From positions 62,001-126,000 of the forward strand of contig JADJOT010000009.1 of assembly GCA_016713625.1 (NCBI GenBank): 64,000 nt of DNA, given 5' to 3'. This stretch comes from Candidatus Accumulibacter affinis. GTDB lineage: Bacteria; Pseudomonadota; Gammaproteobacteria; Burkholderiales; Rhodocyclaceae. Below, piece by piece: positions 51,559 to 59,991 of this stretch. The notes beneath the pieces were generated by a model. That model was not told where the DNA came from. It saw nothing but the letters and a program-made list of their open reading frames with translations, and searched no databases. The translations under genes were made by a program, and so were the position numbers. How positions within the stretch are numbered: position 1 is the stretch's first letter; every line of letters begins with the position of its first letter.

Positions 51559-51720
51559 CGTTCGTTCTCCTCTACTCACATCAGCGCGAAGTGGCATGAA
51601 ACGTTCTCACTCTCGCCCCTGCCTTGCGCGTTCTACGCATAACAACGTAAGCCCCGCGTTTTTCGTCGCAGTCGATGGCTTAAACGAACTCAGCCTCCGC
51701 CTCCGGGTGCAACGAGTATT

Positions 51721-51945
51721 TCACGCGGAGAATCTATTCGAGATATTTCGGAATACTTCGTCTCCCGGCACAGCTACCGCATCGCCCACGCGAAGTTCCT
51801 CCAGGCGCCTCTTGGCTACTAGCGCCCACTCCTCGTCGATATCTGTTTCCGGCGGGTTAAGGCTCTTCAGGAGCGAGTCAATAACCCTGACTCTCTCCTC
51901 TACCGGCAGTGAAATGGCCGCCGCTAACAAGTCTGCTGTCTTCAT
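51721..51945 (-). CDS. Addiction-module protein, TIGR02574 family, solitary
   Basis: A 74-residue protein: MKTADLLAAAISLPVEERVR, VIDSLLKSLNPPETDIDEEW and RRLEELRVGDAVAVPGDEV. This is the antitoxin family that normally accompanies a RelE/ParE toxin, but no toxin frame follows (the downstream 160 bp lacks one). It lies 40 bp after the Mrr-like gene. Confidence 0.85.
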   Translation of the reverse strand: MKTADLLAAAISLPVEERVRVIDSLLKSLNPPETDIDEEWALVAKRRLEELRVGDAVAVPGDEVFRNISNRFSA

Positions 51946-51985
51946 GTGACCGCTAGTTGGCAACGCTGACATCAGAAAGAGAACG

Positions 51986-52939
51986 TCATGACTGAGGGGG
52001 CCGCCGCTTGCGGGGCAGCCCTTGGATCTCCTTATTGAGCGCAACTTGGGTCGCCTTTCTTGGGTCCTTTCCATAATTTGACATCAGGTTGTAGTCGATC
52101 TCGTAGGTTCTCGCTGGCAATAAGCCGAACTCATGCGTTTCGAGCAACTCGATCAAGCGATCCCCGTCGATCAATTCGATAGGTTTGCAACCCGGACGGC
52201 GAGCAGCGTCCCGGGCACTGTCCGTAAAGTAGCCGGTGGTGAAAAAGATCCCTTTCTCGGCATCCCCAACAGCGCCTTGAAAACCCTGCACTTCACGCGA
52301 AGAGACCGGACCGGAGTAGCGCTTGCATTGAAAGGCAATCTTGGCTGTGACGATCGGCCCCAGTGGAAGGTATCCTTCGCCGTCGATGCCTTTGTCACCA
52401 GTTCCGCCAGTTACTCTTACTCTTTCGAGCCCAAGATGTTTCAGGAGATCAGCACAAAACCGCTCAAACGATTCGGGAGAGAGTGCTTGCAGTTGTACGA
52501 GTAACTCTTCGCCATATCCGTTCGGCGGGCTTGTTACAGAGGGCTGATCTTCGACAGCTTCTGGCGTAGGTTCCTGTGCTTGTGCCCGCTTCTCGGCATG
52601 GATGGCAACCCACTTCCTGGCTATTTCGTGCGCTTGATCGTAGGTGAGGTGGAGTTTCTGGCTGGACGATGTGAGCATCCAGATTCCGTGTTTGGGTGAC
52701 GACAGCAGCCCTTCCCAAACAAGAAATTGACGAGCCCAAGCGACCTGATTGGGGAACCGCAAACTGCCACTTCGGAGCTTGGCGAATCGCTTTTCATCTG
52801 GAACATGCGCAAGCCTGGCGACCGAGTTGTAAACTTCTCTGGGTGTAGCTGATCCGTTCAATTCCCGCAATGCGTCGAGTATGTATGGCATCCACTGTAC
52901 GAATTCCGCTTGCTTCTTGTCCATAATTAGTTGGCTCAT
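51986..52939 (-). CDS. mrr: Mrr-family restriction endonuclease
   Basis: A 317-residue protein: an N-terminal winged-helix Mrr_N domain (LDALRELNGSATPREVYNSV, SGSLRFPNQVAWARQFLVWE, GIWMLTS) and a C-terminal Mrr_cat nuclease domain with LSPESFERFCADLLKHLGLE, GTGDKGIDGEGYLP and KIAFQCKRY, giving the catalytic D and QxK of the PD-(D/E)XK fold. Mrr enzymes cut modified foreign DNA. Starts at 52939 or 52924 (MDKKQAEF) are possible. It anchors a small defence/toxin-antitoxin island between putA and livH. Confidence 0.9.
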   Translation of the reverse strand: MSQLIMDKKQAEFVQWMPYILDALRELNGSATPREVYNSVARLAHVPDEKRFAKLRSGSLRFPNQVAWARQFLVWEGLLSSPKHGIWMLTSSSQKLHLTYDQAHEIARKWVAIHAEKRAQAQEPTPEAVEDQPSVTSPPNGYGEELLVQLQALSPESFERFCADLLKHLGLERVRVTGGTGDKGIDGEGYLPLGPIVTAKIAFQCKRYSGPVSSREVQGFQGAVGDAEKGIFFTTGYFTDSARDAARRPGCKPIELIDGDRLIELLETHEFGLLPARTYEIDYNLMSNYGKDPRKATQVALNKEIQGLPRKRRPPQS

Positions 52940-53009
52940 GATGTTGCTCAACTCTGCTGTGGGGAACCAGCTTTGCACCCTGATTCCGCCTCAGGGTGCA
53001 GCGAATACC

Positions 53010-53234
53010 TCATTGAAATTCGGCCCTCAACCGGGACAGAGTTTCGGCGCCGGGGAGCGGCGACACCGTTCCACTCTCTATCTCGGTGTAACGTCTTTCG
53101 ACCGCTTCAGCCCAAGCGTCTTCGACGTCTGGTTCGATATCAAGACTGGCGATGAGCTTTTCCATCAGGCGAGCACCTTGGATCGCAGGCAGGCCGAGAA
53201 CTTCGGCCTCAAGTGCTTCAAAGGTTGCGGACAT
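53010..53234 (-). CDS. Addiction-module protein, TIGR02574 family, solitary
   Basis: A 74-residue protein: MSATFEALEAEVLGLPAIQG, ARLMEKLIASLDIEPDVEDA and WAEAVERRYTEIESG. It is closely like the antitoxins at 46.2 and 51.7 kb in pattern. No toxin frame is recognisable downstream before mrr. Confidence 0.85.
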   Translation of the reverse strand: MSATFEALEAEVLGLPAIQGARLMEKLIASLDIEPDVEDAWAEAVERRYTEIESGTVSPLPGAETLSRLRAEFQ

Positions 53235-53463
53235 GACTTTCTCCAGATAAAGCAGCAGGCACAGAGTGCCATAAGGCAGCGCGTGCAAGCAACTTTGGAA
53301 AAACGGTGGGAGCCATACGGGCACACCACGATTCTATTCTTCAAAGGCCATTAACAAGACTCCCGCGATCGTTTCCATCTCTTTGTGCGGCTTGGCGGAC
53401 TGGTCTGGTGTGACACCTGTAAAACGCAGTGATGGCTCGCAGCACGGTCCCGGGACGGCTTCA

Positions 53464-53751
53464 TCAGGCGCTTTTCTTGCTCGCGCTCGGTCCATGAACA
53501 ATGCCAAGCAAACCATCTATTGAGATATCCTCATCAAGTAGCGGCCAGTGAATGCCATAACCTGACGGCGAAACTTCAAATCCCTTTTGGTCTGCTTCCG
53601 TGGCAGCTGCCAGTAGGGGGGAGAGTTTCTTCAGTTCACGCTGAATGCTCTTGCCATCAACAATGAGGCTCAGCATACCGCTTTCTATGCATACATTCTC
53701 GACTTGATGATATTTATTCACCTTTGCCGCCTTTCCTGGAACTCTCGCCAT
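53464..53751 (-). CDS. DUF2442-family protein
   Basis: A 95-residue protein: YHQVENVCIESGMLSLIVDG, LSPLLAAATEADQKGFEVSP and GYGIHWPLLDEDISIDGLLG. The WPLLDxDxSxxGL ending defines DUF2442. It overlaps the DUF4160 gene upstream by 34 bp. It is diverged from the pair at 26.4-26.9 kb, so the two pairs were acquired separately. Confidence 0.85.
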   Translation of the reverse strand: MARVPGKAAKVNKYHQVENVCIESGMLSLIVDGKSIQRELKKLSPLLAAATEADQKGFEVSPSGYGIHWPLLDEDISIDGLLGIVHGPSASKKSA

Positions 53752-53975
53752 TGGTCGGTAATATAATCGAAGTGTTCGAATATTATTTGTCGTACTTGCT
53801 TCTTGTCGCGTGCTGACATTTCGTAAGAATAGGCCTCTTGAATATCAAAATTGTCGACATCAAGCCAGTACTTGCACTCCATGTCGCCTTTCCTGCAATG
53901 CACGTGGATGGGCTCGTCTCCTTCATTCGCATAGAAGAAGATGCGCCAGCCCAATAGAACAAGTATGGTCGGCAT
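53718..53975 (-). CDS. DUF4160-family protein
   Basis: An 85-residue protein: MPTILVLLGWRIFFYANEGD, EPIHVHCRKGDMECKYWLDV and a helical end HFDYITDQWREFQERR. The IHVH and KYWL strands match DUF4160. It lies 15 bp downstream of putA on the same strand and leads the 51.3-54.0 kb island. Confidence 0.86.
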   Translation of the reverse strand: MPTILVLLGWRIFFYANEGDEPIHVHCRKGDMECKYWLDVDNFDIQEAYSYEMSARDKKQVRQIIFEHFDYITDQWREFQERRQR

Positions 53976-53990
53976 CGTAACCGTCGTGAA

Positions 53991-56900
53991 TCATTCACCG
54001 CCTTCATCAAGCGCCATCAACCCCGCATTGCCCCCGGCCGCCGTGGTATCGACCGAGACCGTGCGTTCGCTGGCGAATCGATAGAGGTAGTGCGGGCCGC
54101 CGGCCTTCGGACCGGTGCCCGAAAGTCCCTCGCCACCGAAGGGCTGGACGCCGACGACAGCGCCGATGATGTTGCGGTTGACGTAGGTGTTGCCGACGTG
54201 CAGGCGGTCGGTGATGCGCTTGATGGTTTCGTCGATGCGGCTGTGGATTCCCAGCGTCAGGCCGTAACCGGTGTTGGCGATGGCGGCGCAGACCTGGTCG
54301 AGATCGTCGGCGCGCCAGCGAACGATATGCAGGATCGGCCCGAAGACTTCACGTTCGAGGCGCGCGATGCTGTCGATTTCGTAGGCGCGCGGGGCGAAGA
54401 AGGTGCCGTGCCGGGTGGCTTCCTCGTCGAGCGGACAGGTGAAGATCGGTGTTGCAAAGCTGTCGAGCCAGCGCGCGTGCGCGGCGAGGACGCCGCGTGC
54501 TGCTTCGTCGATCACCGGGCCGACGTCGGTGCGGAGATCCGCCGGGGCACCAATGCGCAGTTCCTGCATCGCGCCGGCGAGCATTTCGCTGACCTTGTCG
54601 GCGATGTCGGCCTGGATGAACAGGACGCGCAGCGCCGAACAGCGCTGCCCGGCAGAATTGAAGGCCGAGGCGACGACGTCGCGGACGATCTGCTCGGGCA
54701 GCGCCGACGAATCGGCGATCAGCGTGTTCTGGCCGCCGGTTTCGGCGATCAGTGGCACCAGCGGACCGTCCTTGGCAGCCAGCGTCTGGGCAATCAGGCG
54801 GGCGACCTCGGTCGAGCCGGTAAAGGCGACGCCTGCGCATTCCCGGCCAGCGACCAGCGCCGCGCCGATGCGCCCGTCGCCGGGCAGGAAAGCCAGCGCG
54901 CCGGGCGGGATGCCGGCGCCATGCAGAAGTTCGACGGCGAGCGCGGCCACCAACGGCGTTTGCTCGGCCGGCTTGGCCAGCACGCTGTTACCGGCAGCCA
55001 GCGCCGCAGCGATCTGGCCGACAAAGATTGCCAGCGGAAAATTCCACGGGCTGATGCAGACGAAGACGCCGCGGCCGTGCAGCGACAGGCTGTTGCGCTC
55101 GCCAGTCGGGCCGGGCAGGGGGATTGGCTCGGAAAACTTCTCGCGGGCTTGCGCGGCGTAGTAGCGGCAAAAATCGATCGCCTCGCGCACTTCGGAGACC
55201 GCGTCACCCTGCGTGCGGCCGCCTTCGCGGACGATCAGGGCGACCAGCTCGGGCAGTCGCCCCTGCATCAGGTCAGCGGCACGGTCGAGGGCGGCGGCGC
55301 GTTCCTTCGCGGGCGTCGCCTCCCACGATGGAAAAGCGGCCTGCGCGACGGCGAAGGCCGTGCTGACGTCGCCGACGCTGGCCTCGATCACCTGGCCGAC
55401 GACCTCGCGCTGGTCGGCCGGCGAGCGAACGGGCCTGCTGGCGCCGACACGCGGCCTGCCGTCGATCAGCGGCGCGGCGACGTAGTTGACGCGGGCGCTT
55501 TGCTCGATGGCGCCGCGCAGGTCTTCGAGGGTGGGGTGGTCGTTCATGTCCAGTCCTTCACTATTGGCGCGTTCAGCGCCGAAGAGGTCGCGTGGCAGGG
55601 GGATGCGCGGCTGGCGCTTGACGGCCAGGCCGGCACTTCTTTCAACAGGGTCGGCAATCAGCGCGGCGATCGGCAGATCGGCGTCGGCGATGCGATTGAC
55701 GAACGACGAGTTGGCGCCGTTCTCGAGCAGGCGACGCACGAGGTAGGCCAGCAGGTCTTCGTGGCTGCCCACCGGCGCATAGACGCGGCAGGCGCGTCCC
55801 CATTTGTCTCCGCCGACGACCTGGTCGTACAACTCTTCGCCCATCCCGTGCAGGCGCTGGTATTCCCATTCGTCGCTACCGCCGGCGCTGATGGCGATCT
55901 CGGCGACGGCCGCCAGGGTGTGCGCGTTGTGCGTGGCGAAGGCCGGGTAGAAAGCTTGCGGGTCGGCGAACAGACGTCGGGCGCAGGCCAGATACGACAG
56001 GTCGCTAGAGGACTTGCGCGTGAACACCGGGTAATCGGCAAGGCCACGTTCCTGCGCAAGCTTGATCTCGGCGTCCCAATAGGCGCCCTTGCACAGGCGC
56101 ACCATCAGCCGTCGATCGGCCCGGTGCGCGAGGTCGGCCAGCCAGTCGATGACCGGCAACGCACGCTTCTGGTAGGCCTGGACGGCCAGTCCGAGACCGT
56201 TCCAGCCGGCCAGTTCCGGATCGATGGCCAGCGCCTCGATGAGGTCCAGCGACATTTCCAGCCGATCGACTTCCTCGGCGTCGATCGTGAAACCGATGTT
56301 GCGCGCCTTGGCCTTGACCGCCAGTGCCTTGACCGCTGGCAACAACTCGTGGCGCACGCGATCTTCGTTGGCGACTTCATAGCGCGGGTGCAAGGCCGAG
56401 AGCTTGATCGAGATCGACGGTGCCTCGAAAGCCGGTCGCCCGGCAGCCGCGTCGCCGATCGCCTTGATCGCGGCGCTGTAGGACTCGAAGTAGCGCAGGG
56501 CATCGGCGCCGCTGCGCGCCGATTCGCCGAGCATGTCGTAGGAGTGTCGGTAGCCGCTTTTCTCGGCGCTGCGCGCGCGCTCGAGCGCTTCGTGAATATT
56601 GCGTCCCATGACGAACTGTTTGCCGAGAATACGCATCGCGGTGACCACCGCCTGGCGGATTACCGGTTCGCCGGCGCGTGCGACCATGCGCTTGAGGGTG
56701 CCGCTGAGGTTGCGGTCTTCGTTGTCGAGATTGACGATGCGGCCGGTGAGCATCAGCGCCCAGGTGCCGGCATTGACGAAGGTGCTGTGCGAGGCGCCGA
56801 GCCGCTTTTGCCACTCGGTATTGCCGATCTTGTCGCGAATCAGGCGATCGACGGTTGCCGCATCGGGGATGCGCAGCAGCGCTTCGGCGAGGCACATCAA

Positions 56901-57131
56901 GACCACCCCCTCGCGCGAGGAGAGGTCGTAGGTGGCCAGGAAGGCGTCGATGCCACCGGTGTTCTGGCGACTGTCGCGTACCGTCTGCACCAGCGGTGTG
57001 GCGCGGTCGCGGATGCCCTGCTGTTCGGAAGGGGTGAAACGGGCCAGTGCGATCAGTTCCTCGACGACCTTCGTCTCGTCGATGCGAAGATAGTCACGCA
57101 GACGCTGGCGTAGTTCATGGGTGGCGCTCAT
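53991..57131 (-). CDS. putA: Bifunctional proline dehydrogenase / L-glutamate-gamma-semialdehyde dehydrogenase PutA
   Basis: A 1046-residue PutA of the short class without the N-terminal ribbon-helix-helix repressor domain. The FAD-dependent proline dehydrogenase half includes SIKLSALHPRYE, IDAEEVDRLEMSLDLIEAL, RLCKGAYWDAEIK and YAPVGSHEDLLAYLVRRLLE with NGANSSFVN; the aldehyde dehydrogenase half has ISPWNFPLAIFVGQIAAALA, GSTEVARLIAQ, the glutamate in IAETGGQN and the nucleophile in SAGQRCSALR. It oxidises proline to glutamate at the membrane. ATG 57131 gives MSATHELRQRLRDYLRID. Because it lacks a repressor domain, control may come from the GntR gene upstream. Confidence 0.96.
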   Translation of the reverse strand: MSATHELRQRLRDYLRIDETKVVEELIALARFTPSEQQGIRDRATPLVQTVRDSRQNTGGIDAFLATYDLSSREGVVLMCLAEALLRIPDAATVDRLIRDKIGNTEWQKRLGASHSTFVNAGTWALMLTGRIVNLDNEDRNLSGTLKRMVARAGEPVIRQAVVTAMRILGKQFVMGRNIHEALERARSAEKSGYRHSYDMLGESARSGADALRYFESYSAAIKAIGDAAAGRPAFEAPSISIKLSALHPRYEVANEDRVRHELLPAVKALAVKAKARNIGFTIDAEEVDRLEMSLDLIEALAIDPELAGWNGLGLAVQAYQKRALPVIDWLADLAHRADRRLMVRLCKGAYWDAEIKLAQERGLADYPVFTRKSSSDLSYLACARRLFADPQAFYPAFATHNAHTLAAVAEIAISAGGSDEWEYQRLHGMGEELYDQVVGGDKWGRACRVYAPVGSHEDLLAYLVRRLLENGANSSFVNRIADADLPIAALIADPVERSAGLAVKRQPRIPLPRDLFGAERANSEGLDMNDHPTLEDLRGAIEQSARVNYVAAPLIDGRPRVGASRPVRSPADQREVVGQVIEASVGDVSTAFAVAQAAFPSWEATPAKERAAALDRAADLMQGRLPELVALIVREGGRTQGDAVSEVREAIDFCRYYAAQAREKFSEPIPLPGPTGERNSLSLHGRGVFVCISPWNFPLAIFVGQIAAALAAGNSVLAKPAEQTPLVAALAVELLHGAGIPPGALAFLPGDGRIGAALVAGRECAGVAFTGSTEVARLIAQTLAAKDGPLVPLIAETGGQNTLIADSSALPEQIVRDVVASAFNSAGQRCSALRVLFIQADIADKVSEMLAGAMQELRIGAPADLRTDVGPVIDEAARGVLAAHARWLDSFATPIFTCPLDEEATRHGTFFAPRAYEIDSIARLEREVFGPILHIVRWRADDLDQVCAAIANTGYGLTLGIHSRIDETIKRITDRLHVGNTYVNRNIIGAVVGVQPFGGEGLSGTGPKAGGPHYLYRFASERTVSVDTTAAGGNAGLMALDEGGE

Positions 57132-57221
57132 GCGGCCTTCCAGTCGGTTCGGTGTCGACACAGGGTGTCGCGCGGGGTTGGGCAAAGTCCGTCAGCGGGC
57201 GGACGACTGCTTGCTGCCACT

Positions 57222-57253
57222 CCCGCCCGGGCCGCCGCAGCGACCCGGGCGGG
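57222..57253 (-). terminator. Strong GC hairpin between livJ and putA
   Basis: CCCGCCCGGG (57222-57231) and its complement CCCGGGCGGG (57244-57253) form a perfect 10-bp stem with a 12-base loop. No T-run follows, so it is more likely a 3'-end stabiliser or attenuator reducing putA relative to livJ than a full terminator. Confidence 0.55.
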
Positions 57254-57300
57254 GTTCTGGCGTGCTCGCGAGTAGAAACACAACGGGCACGCCCGAACAA

Positions 57301-58398
57301 TTACTTCTTCACGTAGTCGTACTTGCCATCTTTCCACTGGTAAACGACGAAGGCCGGCGCCGAGCTGTTACCCTTGGCGTCAAAGGACAGCTTGCCGATG
57401 ACTGTGTCGAAGGTGTTGCTGCGCAGCGCTTTCTCGATGTCGGCGTACTTGGTGCTCTTGGCCTTGGTAGCCGCCTGGTCGAAGAGCTGGAAAGCGGCGT
57501 AGGCATAGAGAACGTATCCCTCCGGCTCAATCTTGGCGTCGTGGAACTTCTTGACGACCGGTGCAGCACTCGGGTTCTTGCGGGCGTCCGGGCCGAAGGT
57601 AAACAGCACATTGTTCGCTTCCGGGCCAGCGGCGGTCGCCAGCTCGGTGTTGGACATGGTGTCGCCGCCCATCACGGTCAGTTTCAGGCCGGCCTGTTGC
57701 GCCTGGCGCAGGATCAGCGCCACTTCGGTGTGGTAACCGCCGTAGGACATGACTTCGATACCGGACGACTTGAGCTTGCTGACCAGTCCGGAGTAATCCT
57801 TTTCCCCGGCGGTAATCGATTCGCGCAACGTCGGCTTGACGCCCTTGGCTTCCATCGCCTTGGCCACTTCGTCAGCCAGACCCTTGCCGTAGGCGCTCTT
57901 GTCATCGACCACGGCGATCTTCTTGCCCTTGAACTTCTCCGCCAGGTAGGCGCCGGCCACCTGCCCCTGCTGATCGTCACGACCGGCGATGGCGAAGATG
58001 TTCTTGAGGCCGCGGTCGGTCACCTTGGGGTTGGTCGACACGGTGACCACAGGTATGTTGGCCTCGGCGTAAACTTCGGACGCCGGGATCGTCGAGGACG
58101 AGCACCAGTGACCGTGCATGAAGATGATCTTCTTGTTCACCATCTGGTTGGCGACGGCAACCGCCTGTTTCGGGTCGCAGGCATCGTCGCCAATTTCCAG
58201 CTTCAGCTTCTCGCCAACCACACCGCCCTTGGCGTTGATGTCGGCAATGGCCATCTCGGCGCCTTTGCGGATCTGGTCACCCGCCGAAGCGTACTGGCCT
58301 GTCATCGGGCCGGCAATTGCCACCAGGTGCTCGGCGTAAGCGTTGGTACCGGCCAGGGCAAGCAGGCTGAAGCCGCCCAGCAGGATGCGTTTGTTCAT
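57301..58398 (-). CDS. livJ: Branched-chain amino acid ABC transporter substrate-binding protein
   Basis: A 365-residue precursor with a signal peptide (MNKRILLGGFSLLALAGTNAYA) and a periplasmic binding fold of the Leu/Ile/Val type: AIAGPMTGQYASAGDQIRKG, FMHGHWCSSSTIPASEVYAE, GRDDQQGQVAGAYLAEKFKG, YGKGLADEVAKAMEAKGVKP. It delivers substrate to LivHMGF. The start overlaps the stop of the GntR gene (ATGA) and has AAAGGAGG upstream. The role of the adjacent putA suggests that proline or related amino acids could be among the ligands (inference). Confidence 0.94.
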   Translation of the reverse strand: MNKRILLGGFSLLALAGTNAYAEHLVAIAGPMTGQYASAGDQIRKGAEMAIADINAKGGVVGEKLKLEIGDDACDPKQAVAVANQMVNKKIIFMHGHWCSSSTIPASEVYAEANIPVVTVSTNPKVTDRGLKNIFAIAGRDDQQGQVAGAYLAEKFKGKKIAVVDDKSAYGKGLADEVAKAMEAKGVKPTLRESITAGEKDYSGLVSKLKSSGIEVMSYGGYHTEVALILRQAQQAGLKLTVMGGDTMSNTELATAAGPEANNVLFTFGPDARKNPSAAPVVKKFHDAKIEPEGYVLYAYAAFQLFDQAATKAKSTKYADIEKALRSNTFDTVIGKLSFDAKGNSSAPAFVVYQWKDGKYDYVKK

Positions 58399-59087
58399 GT
58401 GGTTCCTCCTTTGCTACGGTGCTCGTTAAGGTAGTTGACAAGTGACGCACCCGCATCGAGCACGTGCGCCCGAGTGAGTTCTGCCGCCGCGTCGGGGTCC
58501 CGGCGGACAAACGCGTCGAGGATCTCGACGTGCTGGCGCTGGGTCTTGGGCATTTCGGTGCTAATGGAGAGGAGCGCGCGTACGTAACGCTCGACCTTGT
58601 TGTAGAGAGAACGGATTTCGGCCAGCAGGACCGGATTTCCGGCTGCCGCGTAGAGCGTCGAGTGGAACAGCCAGTTCAGCTCGCCCCAGCGACCGCTGTC
58701 GACCGTCAGGTCAAAGTCTTCGAGATGCCGGCGCGCCTGTTCAATGACCGGATCGCTAATCAGCGGCGCCGCCAGGCGCGCTGCCCGGGCTTCAAGCATT
58801 GCCCGGATGGCCATGTACTCGTCGATCTCGGCCGCCGACAGCGCGGTGACCATGGCACCGCGGTTGCGCAGGAAGGTCACCAGGCCTTTGGCTTCGAGAT
58901 GTTTCAGGGCTTCCCTAACGGGAATCTTGCTGACGTGGAAATGCGCCGCGATCTCGTCTTGCCGGAGCAGTTCGCCAGCCGGCAACAAGCCATCGACAAT
59001 TGCTTTCTTGAGCGTCAGCGCAACCTGATCCGACGCGCTGAGGCGGGGCATCTTTTGCGTGGCGACAAGCTCAAGAACCGATGGCAT
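58395..59087 (-). CDS. GntR-family (FadR/FCD subfamily) transcriptional regulator
   Basis: A 230-residue regulator: N-terminal winged helix (LTLKKAIVDGLLPAGELLRQ, DEIAAHFHVSKIPVREALKH, LEAKGLVTFLRNRGAMV) and a C-terminal FCD helical ligand domain (EYMAIRAMLEARAARLAAPL, NWLFHSTLYAAAGNP, HVEILDAFVRRDPDAAAEL). The metal-binding histidines of FCD are visible. It is translationally coupled to livJ, so it probably autoregulates the livJ-putA unit in response to an amino acid or its product. The start MPSVLELVATQK at 59087 was chosen because upstream codons are unlike coding. Confidence 0.9.
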   Translation of the reverse strand: MPSVLELVATQKMPRLSASDQVALTLKKAIVDGLLPAGELLRQDEIAAHFHVSKIPVREALKHLEAKGLVTFLRNRGAMVTALSAAEIDEYMAIRAMLEARAARLAAPLISDPVIEQARRHLEDFDLTVDSGRWGELNWLFHSTLYAAAGNPVLLAEIRSLYNKVERYVRALLSISTEMPKTQRQHVEILDAFVRRDPDAAAELTRAHVLDAGASLVNYLNEHRSKGGTT

Positions 59088-59409
59088 GGGCGACGGTGGA
59101 GACTCCAACGATCGTATACGATATAAGCTTCCGGGCGCGACCATACAGGCAGCTTGCCGGTGTGGCAAGCTGCGGTGCACCAAGCAGTTCCAGATTCGGC
59201 GATGCCCAAGGCGCACATTGCACGTTCAAAGCTGAACGAGGCTATCTGCCGATGATCGGTCACCTGGCCGAAGCGGGTTTCGTGATCTACGACCAACGCC
59301 AGCCGCCGGTGTGCTGCAGGTAGCACGTTGGACAAGGCTTCTGCTTGTCGGCGGCTGGAGAATCAGCGATAATCAGGCCCTCTTCCGGTGCGCATACTGC
59401 GTGCCCAAA
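59088..59409. other. Intergenic stretch with a possible transposase scrap
   Basis: About 320 bp between gntR (minus) and tRNA-Leu (plus). In frame with 59200-59310 the plus strand reads KAERGYLPMIGHLAEAGFVI, which resembles a segment of IS1380-like transposases as I remember them. There are no start, ends or flanking duplications. ATCGTATACGATATAAGC near 59110 is palindromic and may be part of the gntR control region. Confidence 0.35.
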
Positions 59410-59496
59410 GCCGAGATGGCGGAATCGGTAGACGCAGCGGACTCAAAATCCGCCGATGGAAACATCGTGGGGGTTCGATTCCCCCTCTCGGCACCA
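59410..59496 (+). tRNA. tRNA-Leu (anticodon CAA)
   Basis: An 87-nt class II tRNA with encoded CCA. The acceptor stem GCCGAGA pairs with TCTCGGC; the anticodon arm GCGGA-CTCAAAA-TCCGC gives CAA, reading UUG. A long variable arm (CGATGGAAACATCG) and the T-arm GGGGGTTCGATTCCCCC are present. All stems pair perfectly. Confidence 0.97.
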
Positions 59497-59524
59497 GAAC
59501 AAGGTAGTCCAAGGTAGTCCGGGG

Positions 59525-59570
59525 AAGGCCAGCAAACCAGGCAAAAGCAGGGTTTCTGGCCTTTTCTTCG
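59525..59570 (+). terminator. Probable terminator downstream of tRNA-Leu
   Basis: AAGGCCAG near 59525 pairs with CTGGCCTT near 59556, with inner pairing across CAAACCAGGC...GGTTTCTGG, followed by TTTTCTT. It would end the tRNA transcript. A direct repeat GGTAGTCCAA/GGTAGTCCGG lies just before it (59503-59522). Confidence 0.65.
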
Positions 59571-59918
59571 TCCACGCAAGGCCGAATTGCCTATTGCGAT
59601 CGGGTGGCATGTGGGAACTGCAATTGGCTAATTGGCTCCTGGGGACTCCTGCCTGATCTCGGAGTGGTTCCCGGGGGGGCGCTGGCGTTTGCTGAGTGGT
59701 CACTTGATTGGCGTCAACCGTTCGCGGGAGAACTCCTTCGCTGATGAGCTTCCCTCGGCACCAGAGTTTCCTCGCCGCCAGGGTGGCCGGCCCCGTCGTG
59801 GTGCCTGGGCGGGCGGCACGCACCATTGAGGTGCCCGGGAGCCGCGGCGAGCACCGAGAGGACGCGCGATGAACCGCCGGGTGGCTGTTAGACGCTTGTT
59901 TTCGATCTTGCGGCTGTC
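59571..59918. other. Gene-free leader region upstream of urtA
   Basis: About 350 bp with no plausible gene; short frames on either strand have no ribosome site or similarity. It ends at the sigma-54-type promoter and probably contains activator sites, though I could not pick out a convincing NtrC palindrome. Confidence 0.5.
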
Positions 59919-59935
59919 TGGCATGACAATTGCTT
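59919..59935 (+). promoter_or_regulatory. Sigma-54 (RpoN) type promoter for urtABC
   Basis: TGGCAT-GACAA-TTGCTT has GG at 59920-59921 and GC at 59932-59933 with exactly 10 bases between, the invariant -24/-12 spacing. It stands 57 bp before the urtA ATG. Urea-transport operons are commonly nitrogen-regulated through NtrC and RpoN, which fits. Confidence 0.78.
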
Positions 59936-59991
59936 CTGGTCCTTCGCAGGAAAATTCTATTCGCGGTTCTTAACCTTTGAGGAGCAAACAG

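Noticed and set aside
53334..53516. A 60-codon frame between DUF2442 and the antitoxin gene
   Set aside because: It overlaps the DUF2442 3' end out of frame and resembles no toxin; no start signal is visible.
54090..57113. A 1007-codon plus-strand open frame opposite putA
   Set aside because: Exact antisense of both catalytic domains of PutA, with no protein-like motifs.
59410..59570. tRNA-Leu as a prophage or island attachment site
   Set aside because: No integrase gene or duplicate of the tRNA 3' end was seen nearby; the short GGTAGTCC direct repeat alone is not enough.
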